Source of the DNA: Apostichopus japonicus
Lineage: Eukaryota > Echinodermata > Holothuroidea > Aspidochirotida > Stichopodidae
Assembly (NCBI RefSeq): GCF_037975245.1
Contig: NC_092569.1
Coordinates: 24,475,168-24,539,167, forward strand
DNA: 64,000 nt
Direction: 5' to 3'
Each line of letters begins with the position of its first letter. The first letter of the stretch is position 1. The notes under the pieces are model-generated. The model did not search any database, had not been told where the DNA came from, and was given only the letters and a program-made list of their open reading frames with translations. Shown piece by piece: positions 57,313-64,000 of the stretch. Both the position numbers and the translations under genes were made by a program.

Positions 57313-57840
57313 AAAGGGAAAAGAAACCGAAATGTGTCTATTGGCTCAAAATTTTAAAACGGCTCCCTCTGCTCCAAATGGAGCAGATCGAATAAAAGGA
57401 CTGTAGCAACACTTGCACCTAGATTTCTAAAATAATATTTATCATGTATCATGTAAAAAAATCATATGATAGATATTCGATATGTTTCCACAATATATAT
57501 GATGTGATATACCGTACTAGATATATTGTAAACCGGCGGTCTGCAACCTTTTCAGGCCACGAACCAGCCAAATGTTTTATTCATTTTGATTTTCACGATA
57601 GCGGGCAGTAGAATTTTACTTTGTAACTTATTTTTTTGTCGGCATTCAGCAAGGCCTAAAGTAATGTTTACAGTTTTCAGAGATTTCTGAAACGACCCCG
57701 CGCTCCATTGACCCATTGTCCCATTGGTAGTGGATCATCGGTATAACTATAACGTTATGGTCTATGTATATCTTTTGATTATAATTTAATAAGATATATT
57801 GCCGAAACATTTTCTGGAACTGATTCGTTGTATTTTACAG

Positions 57841-58003
57841 GGGCAACAGATTCCAACAGAGGATAATGACTTGTAGTCGTCGTTGTCTTAGTAGTAAACA
57901 AAAAGAGAGCACGACGTTCCACAAATCAGGAGGGAAATGGAAACAACGAAGGAGACGGAGGAAAATCTCTAATGAAGGACACTAGTCAACATGATGGCAA
58001 TGC
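57841..58003 (+). pseudogene. Decayed third copy of the poly-Val TM exon
   Basis: After acceptor TATTTTACAG the phase-1 reading is ATDSNRG and then TAA at 57864, before any helix. Further on, a different frame has VVVVLVV-type codons and the tail NKKRAR, NQEGNGNNEG of gene A. A deletion of most of the GTC repeat and a frameshift killed it. It lies directly after the 57206 copy with its own copy of the preceding intron. Confidence 0.75.
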
Positions 58004-58237
58004 TGAGACGAAGTTTTAGTAATCGCCGCTGGTCCATATATATATGAGCAAAACATTTTGAAGCAACGTTAAGTGTACTATATTTGTAATCTTGTCCTCT
58101 CCTCTTCTGTAACCATGTGACTATATGTCATCTTGGTTTTCAGTGGTAACTTGTGGAGTTGTAACATGGGTTGTTGCTTTTTACCCGATCGTTGAGTTAA
58201 TTAGCATGTTCCGCTTACATATTCACCCACAGAGCCG

Positions 58238-58244
58238 TATATAA

Positions 58245-58280
<36 letters not shown>
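58238..58280. repeat. (TA)n tract, counterpart of 2603-2696
   Basis: Imperfect TA run in the duplicated flank, followed by about 50 bp (58281-58330) that are absent from copy 1. Confidence 0.93.
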
Positions 58281-58282
<2 letters not shown>

Positions 58283-58964
58283 CAGTGGCTCAGTTCACCG
58301 GACCATAGTCCATTAGCTAAGAGGCTAACCAGCCATCATGAGGAACGAATTTGTGTACATGCAGCGCATTTTAAAAAGTAAAATCGTGCTGAGTGTTAAA
58401 ATGCATTATATTGTATTGCATAAAAGACCAAGGCGTGCCTTTTTAAGCAAAGAAATTTAATACAAGTTGTCAAATGTACCTGTAAGCAGTTTGGAGGTGG
58501 TAAGGCGAGATCGTTTAAGCCGAATCCAGTATAGGAGATATTGGTGTTCTTCTACGAAAATAAAATAAATATTTAGACACATAGTTACATAATCAGGCAT
58601 ATTAAGGCTGATGAAAATTAATGTTCATACATGCGATCAAGTTGTACAAGTTGCTTTAATTTAAACCCTTCCTTTCTGCAGAAGTGTTATGTAGCGTACA
58701 AAATGTGGTGAAATGTGCTTTCACCTTGGGAGATGTATTTCACTTGAACAGCTTTATTATATATATTGTTGTAATAAATGTACGAAAATAGATTTGCAAT
58801 GGTTTGCTTGGTTCCCAGTGCGCTCTTTATTTAGAATATCATCATTGTGCATCTATTTTATAACAATGTTATTTTTCTTCAGTAGGAAAATGATTTGTAC
58901 ACTTTTAATTAAAAATATTATATCCAGTACATTTGCCGTAATGACATCATTAATCTCTGCTATT

Positions 58965-59101
<137 letters not shown>

Positions 59102-59445
59102 CACCAGACATAGTAAAAATTAAACTCAAAAGGAACGTTGCTTGTTCCCTTTTTATTTTTCGTTGCTCGTCTCTCTGTCTCGCTCTCTTTCTTTTTCTCC
59201 TTTTCTCAGTCTGCACGTTGTGTTCTGTTTTATACTTATTTTTCCACTTAACCTTTCTCTAGGAAGAACAGTTTACAACTGACCACTGTCTCTAAAACAC
59301 ATATTCTGTAACTCAATACAATACATGCTAATTTTGCATAACAAAAAAAGAATGGTTGGGCAAACAATAGATGGCATTTTGAAAGTAATTGCCTATTACA
59401 AAACATAGCAGGTGCAAAATTGTTAGACTGCTTTACTCTCTAGAA

Positions 59446-59446
59446 C

Positions 59447-59500
<54 letters not shown>
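59446..59500. repeat. (TA)n microsatellite
   Basis: TA run at the point where the duplicated flank resumes matching copy 1 near 3880. Confidence 0.95.
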
Positions 59501-59502
<2 letters not shown>

Positions 59503-60510
59503 AATAGACTTTTAAATTTTAAACAGATTGCAAGCGAATTTTGCAAAAGTATTCGCAAATGTAAAATCACAATCATAGTTTTGCATTAAAAGATATGTTT
59601 TTGTATTAAGAGATATTTCGATGCAAAAAGAAAAAGGTGCAGTAAGTCTATATAACATATATATATCCACATTTTGACGCAGGCAGAAGTTATGAAGTAT
59701 CATACCCGGTCAGTGAAGGAAGCGGTGAGGGTTCTATTTAGAACCACATGTTAATATATTTGAATCTTCCAAATCACTTTAAATAGATTAATTTCTGTTA
59801 AATTCATCCATTCTTTGTGCTGTAATATATAAGCTGCATGTGGAGCACTATATAAGTAGTCTATTTTGGTGACTAACTCATGGTGCATGCCAGCTTAGTT
59901 CTGCTGAGTGTCAGGTTGACGATCGACAACATTTATGGGTTCGTTGTATATAATGTTATACAATGTTAATTTTCTGTTCAAATTATAAAATTTCGTAAGC
60001 CACCGAATTTAGAACTACAGTCAGCTTCAAATTTACCAAACTTATACTAAAATTTTCTGGAATTTATAACCAAATTATTACCTTTTGCTTCAACATTTGT
60101 ACCCTTAACGTGTAACTCTAATGGCAATATTCGAACAGTAGAAACTCCGCCCCCCCCCCCCTCCATCCCAAACGCCAGCGTAATTTATTTACAGTAGGGT
60201 TTGGTGTATTTATCATGAAGGGGCGTGTCTAACAAGGTTTAAGTTCAACGCTATAGCGCACTCAAAGCTTCCTTTCTTACAAACTTCGTTTACGATGTTA
60301 CCATACTTCGTTGAATGGAGGTGTAGAACTAACGTGTACTATTTGCGTATGCAAACTTTAGAGTCAAAAGGGTATTGTAACTATATAGGTCACGCACTCC
60401 TAAGAACTGATTTTAAAGGAACATGGAATCAAGAGTTTGCATTATTCCACGTATTTTAAGAGACTCGATTAGTATCAATAGTTACGTGCACCAGTTAACT
60501 AAATTGGGTA

Positions 60511-60800
60511 AAGGCGCGTAGCCAGGAATTTGCCAAGGGAGGGCGAAAGTGTAGATTCGGCATTGTAAACTATCTAAGCGTAGCGCCGCCATGACTGGCG
60601 CGAAGCGTACAAGAAAATTTTGGCTCAAAATGCCTCCCAGATCGCAGGAAATGGCACTTCCCAGGCTTTGTAAGTTGCATCTTAGCATTTTCTCTTTTGA
60701 AAATACTAGCGATATCATAAAAACATTTTTAAAAAAATAAAAATATGCTCAAGGGGGGCTGCCCCGTTCACCCCCCCCCCTTCCCTTGGCTACGCGCCTG
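60511..60800. mobile_element. hAT-type MITE, 290 bp
   Basis: Flanked by perfect 8-bp repeats ATTGGGTA at 60503-60510 and 60801-60808. The right end, read on the minus strand, starts CAGGCGCGTAGCC and the left end AAGGCGCGTAGCC, giving 13-bp terminal repeats with one change; CAGG ends and 8-bp duplications are hAT features. The interior holds a poly-C run and no transposase. It lies in DNA missing from the first copy of the flank. Confidence 0.85.
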
Positions 60801-63800
60801 ATTGGGTAACCCGGAGAAAAGTCCATAAAGTTAGTTATACTGTGTCACCCGTCTTTACATCCACACAAAGTTGTCACGTCATGATGTTTCACGCAATATA
60901 ATCAAACCGAATTGAATTCTATACGGGTTACACACGTGTAACCCTCATAGCCGTGTTTACAATCGTTATTTTCGATGACCACAATCTCGTGAGGCTGTAT
61001 TAATTACCAGTGCTTGGACATCCACAATATTTCAATGAATATTTTGGAAAAGGGATTTATTGAACACGTTAGACTGGATGAAATGAAATTTGTCCTAAAA
61101 AATATGCTGGTTGTGAATATGACAGTGTCGTTTTCATATTTCTTAGGTCAAAACAAATGTTAGAACGTAATGTACCGTAGTGTACGTCTTAACTGTTTTA
61201 TGTTGTGAAAAATAGACATTGGCATTTCGCCAGCAATTTTGTGAAAAGAAAATATCCGAAAAGTTCAAATGCATTTTTTTTTAAAGTAGCTGCAACCGTG
61301 CTGGTAATTTGAGATTAATTCCAGTCGCAGAAAATTGCAGAGAATTTTGTTGTATATCATGGATTTGAAATAAGTATTCGAATAAAAATAAGTACTAGAA
61401 TTATAACTTACCTAGGAAGTCACTGTGGTTCACGTTGCAGTCATTGTCAAATTGAAAATTCTAGTTTAAAAGACGGTGGGAGGAAGGGGGGGGGGGAATC
61501 TATTTCTTGAACCCCAATGTTTTTCTATGGGACTAGTCATATTGCGTTCCTATAGTCACCAGAGTGATAATATAGGGACGTCATTCTGAATAATCTGACA
61601 ACGGTCAATCGTCATACTTCTGTTAATTTTGTTAATGCACATTTATGCATACCTGTAATCGTGGAAATGCAGCTAGGCTTTCCTCGGTCTCCATCTACGC
61701 CATTTCAGTAACAATGTTTATGACACAGGTACCTAGACCTAGTGTTTTACCATGGCATGCATACAGATACGCGCACGATGGTTGTACATGTTTGTGTATC
61801 ACTACGAACAATGTTATGCGGCGTCAAATCTTGCCGCCGAGAAAAGTTAAGTACACGCTTGGGTACTACGATGTTTTGCGCCCTTTATGATAATTTCTAC
61901 GAACTATACTGGGAGAACAAATTTACGTCCATCACCACCCTTCAGCGAGATGTAGCTTATTATATGTTTGTTGTGTAGTGATGAGATGTGTAAGAGATGT
62001 GCTCTTTGTAAGTAACAAATACCGCCTCAATTAAGCTTCAATCATCCTTAATTATGCGCACCAAAAAAAAATAATAACTGATTCAGTCAGCAATAAAATC
62101 TCACTCATTCAAAACTTGACAAACGTTTGGTATTCAGAAAAGGAATATGTGATTTAACGACGAACCACTGTTATTTTAGATATTCAGTTATATCGAAGCT
62201 ATATATTGTTGTGTAATTTACCGGTCGATGACCACTTTCTATTTTTCAGGGTGCAGATGGCTGTTATTTTCTTTATGTTTTTTATGATAATCCTTCGTTC
62301 TTAAAAAATAAATGCTGTCCACTTCTTTTCATTTGTGGAAAAAAAAACTGAAGCTGCAAAATTTTAATATCCGTGTTGTCTGCGTTTTCATATTTTAAAG
62401 GGAGAGAAGACTCGCGCACAAAGAAACGTCTGATGCTGGTAATCTGACCTAGTTTCGAATGAGATGTAACAGAAATGTTAGACACCACCATCGATCCCAG
62501 ATAATACACACACAGCTTGCTACCGTCGGTAATTAGACACTAGTGTGCAGTCAATATATGCAGCTATGGTCGATACCCGTGCACAACACAGTGTATATAT
62601 ATAGCAACGCTGGACATCTCAGGTCCAGATAAAGATTAAAAATGTATCACGTTTCATTACTTTCTGCATTTTGTAGCGACAAGAAGAAACCCTTCACTTA
62701 CAAGCAACGGAAAGTTAACTTTTTTTCATATGTTAGGAGATGCTAGCCGTTAGTACCAATTCTGCGTAAGAAAGTGTCACTGTAGCCCACAGGCATCAAG
62801 TACGTTGCCTGCCTATGATACTGGTCTATTTTCCCGGCTATCGGAAGAATATGAAAACGCAACATAGGTTGCATAGCCATGACTATTTGAACGAGGGACA
62901 GAAGGACTGAGTTTGAACCCAAATAAGCCTAGGCTACCCTATATAGTTCTGTTATCTCTCTCCGTGATTCCGCATGTTGGACAGTCCGTGAGATCTATCG
63001 AGTAAACACAAGTTTTATAGGTATCATTATAATTCACGCTCCCAGCAAAAGAAGTCAAATTTTCGTAGGTCTAATAAACATTGCACTTCGCACAAGTGAA
63101 AATCAGATGACCTCTCCACTGTTATGTGTATCGTGATGTAGTACATTATTTTTTTGTGCTATATATGTTCCCAGCCTGGGTACTGATATTATTGTTAAAA
63201 TTGTATACGTATTGAGGATTTCCAAAGAATTTTATATGCTCAATACTCATATATTCTCATTTCAGCGAATGTGTAAAACACAATACAGAGCCCAATGAAA
63301 GAAGTACAGCAAGTTTCGGGGTTGCCAGATTGTCACCCCATCTAAATCCAAAAATAATGACCCTTGTGTGGCACAGAATGTAATGTAGAATTCTCTAACA
63401 GTTCAATAAGCATGTATCACAACCAGGGATGTGTTTTGTCTGATTTTGACCCTGTCAGCCGAGGCATACCAGGAGTAGATTGGTAATCTGGTTATGATCT
63501 TTTGGTCATGGAATATTTTGAATGACTTCGATGACATGAATTCATTACGCACAAACAATGATAAATGTATGTTTAATGTAGGGATGCAGTGACTTTAAAG
63601 TAGGATTTGACATTAACCTTAAATAAATAAAACAAATTGTTTCAATGTTACACCAATAACAACGAATATAGTTATGAAGGTAATATGTACACTCAGGTGT
63701 AGCCATGGCATCTACTGCTTGCAAGAATATCTTTTTGTGAAACCTTTTTTACAGTCGCTTTCTCTTTTCTCTGTTTTATTACCAAGCTAAGGGTTAACCT

Positions 63801-64000
63801 TAGGTTGAAAGTTATCAATCAAAGTTTTATTCACCGAAAATAATGAATGTATATTTAAGTTATAAATTTAAACAAAGTTCGAATACGCTCCCCCACCCCC
63901 ACCCCCAAACCCGTCCTATTTTTATTTACGATCAATATTTCATAAACCTCAGGATTAGAAGAAAAGAGGTGTGGTTTTAGGGGCTTTTCTTTTCTAACAG

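Noticed and set aside
60482-60718. Minus-strand 78-residue frame
   Set aside because: It crosses the border of the hAT-type MITE and its target duplication, so it is chance.

Overview
The window is A+T-rich eukaryotic DNA with small phase-1 exons, GT-AG introns, long (TA)n runs and many dead retroelements. The mix suggests a marine invertebrate, probably a deuterostome such as an echinoderm: Penelope-like, L1/Tx1-like, CR1/Jockey-like and BEL/Pao elements, hAT-type MITEs, SAP-domain and SAMD3-like transposon-type genes, and a family of short Ig-domain receptors. The species is an inference; nothing in the sequence names it. I see no prokaryotic operons, CRISPR arrays or rRNA.

The host genes are a tandem array of small Ig-like type I membrane receptors on the + strand. 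Gene A is cut by the left edge; only a Ser/Thr-rich stalk exon (809-880), a decayed stalk exon and a terminal transmembrane exon (2177-2355) remain. Gene B has a signal exon (29125-29191), one Ig exon (30559-30867), three stalk exons (31159-31233, 32911-32982, 34579-34608) and a TM exon (36684-36811). These join in frame to 681 nt. Gene C has a signal exon (42385-42460), two Ig exons (50809-51099, 52763-53065), a short stalk exon (53529-53579) and a TM exon (57206-57312), joining to 828 nt. Every internal junction is phase 1, so exons can be gained, lost or skipped without changing frame. Decayed or chimeric spare exons lie between the good ones. The 3' flank of gene A (about 2356-7310) reappears after gene C (about 58000-64000), so the array grew by large segmental duplication.

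Layout: 1-2355 gene A tail. 2356-7310 duplicated flank. 7311-29100 a transposon graveyard: an L1-like fragment, a Penelope-like element with a hammerhead ribozyme, a CR1 3' end, and a CR1/Jockey-type LINE split by a 5.9-kb L1/Tx1-like LINE with a 9-bp target duplication. 29125-36811 gene B, with a BEL/Pao fragment just before its TM exon. 36812-42380 mostly unrecognised. 42385-57312 gene C. Its first intron holds a 67-bp ribozyme-only Penelope insertion, a 5.7-kb inverted-repeat element with palindromic GATATC arrays and a decayed PB1/SAMD3-like gene, and a second Penelope-like element. A SAP-gene transposon splits one of gene C's stalk exons. 58000-64000 duplicated flank, with a hAT-type MITE absent from the first copy.

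Function is inferred only: the receptors would be secretory-pathway, single-pass surface proteins with one or two Ig domains, a glycosylated stalk and a short tail. Their unusual cysteine pattern, poly-valine membrane helix and exon turnover are the most notable host-gene observations.
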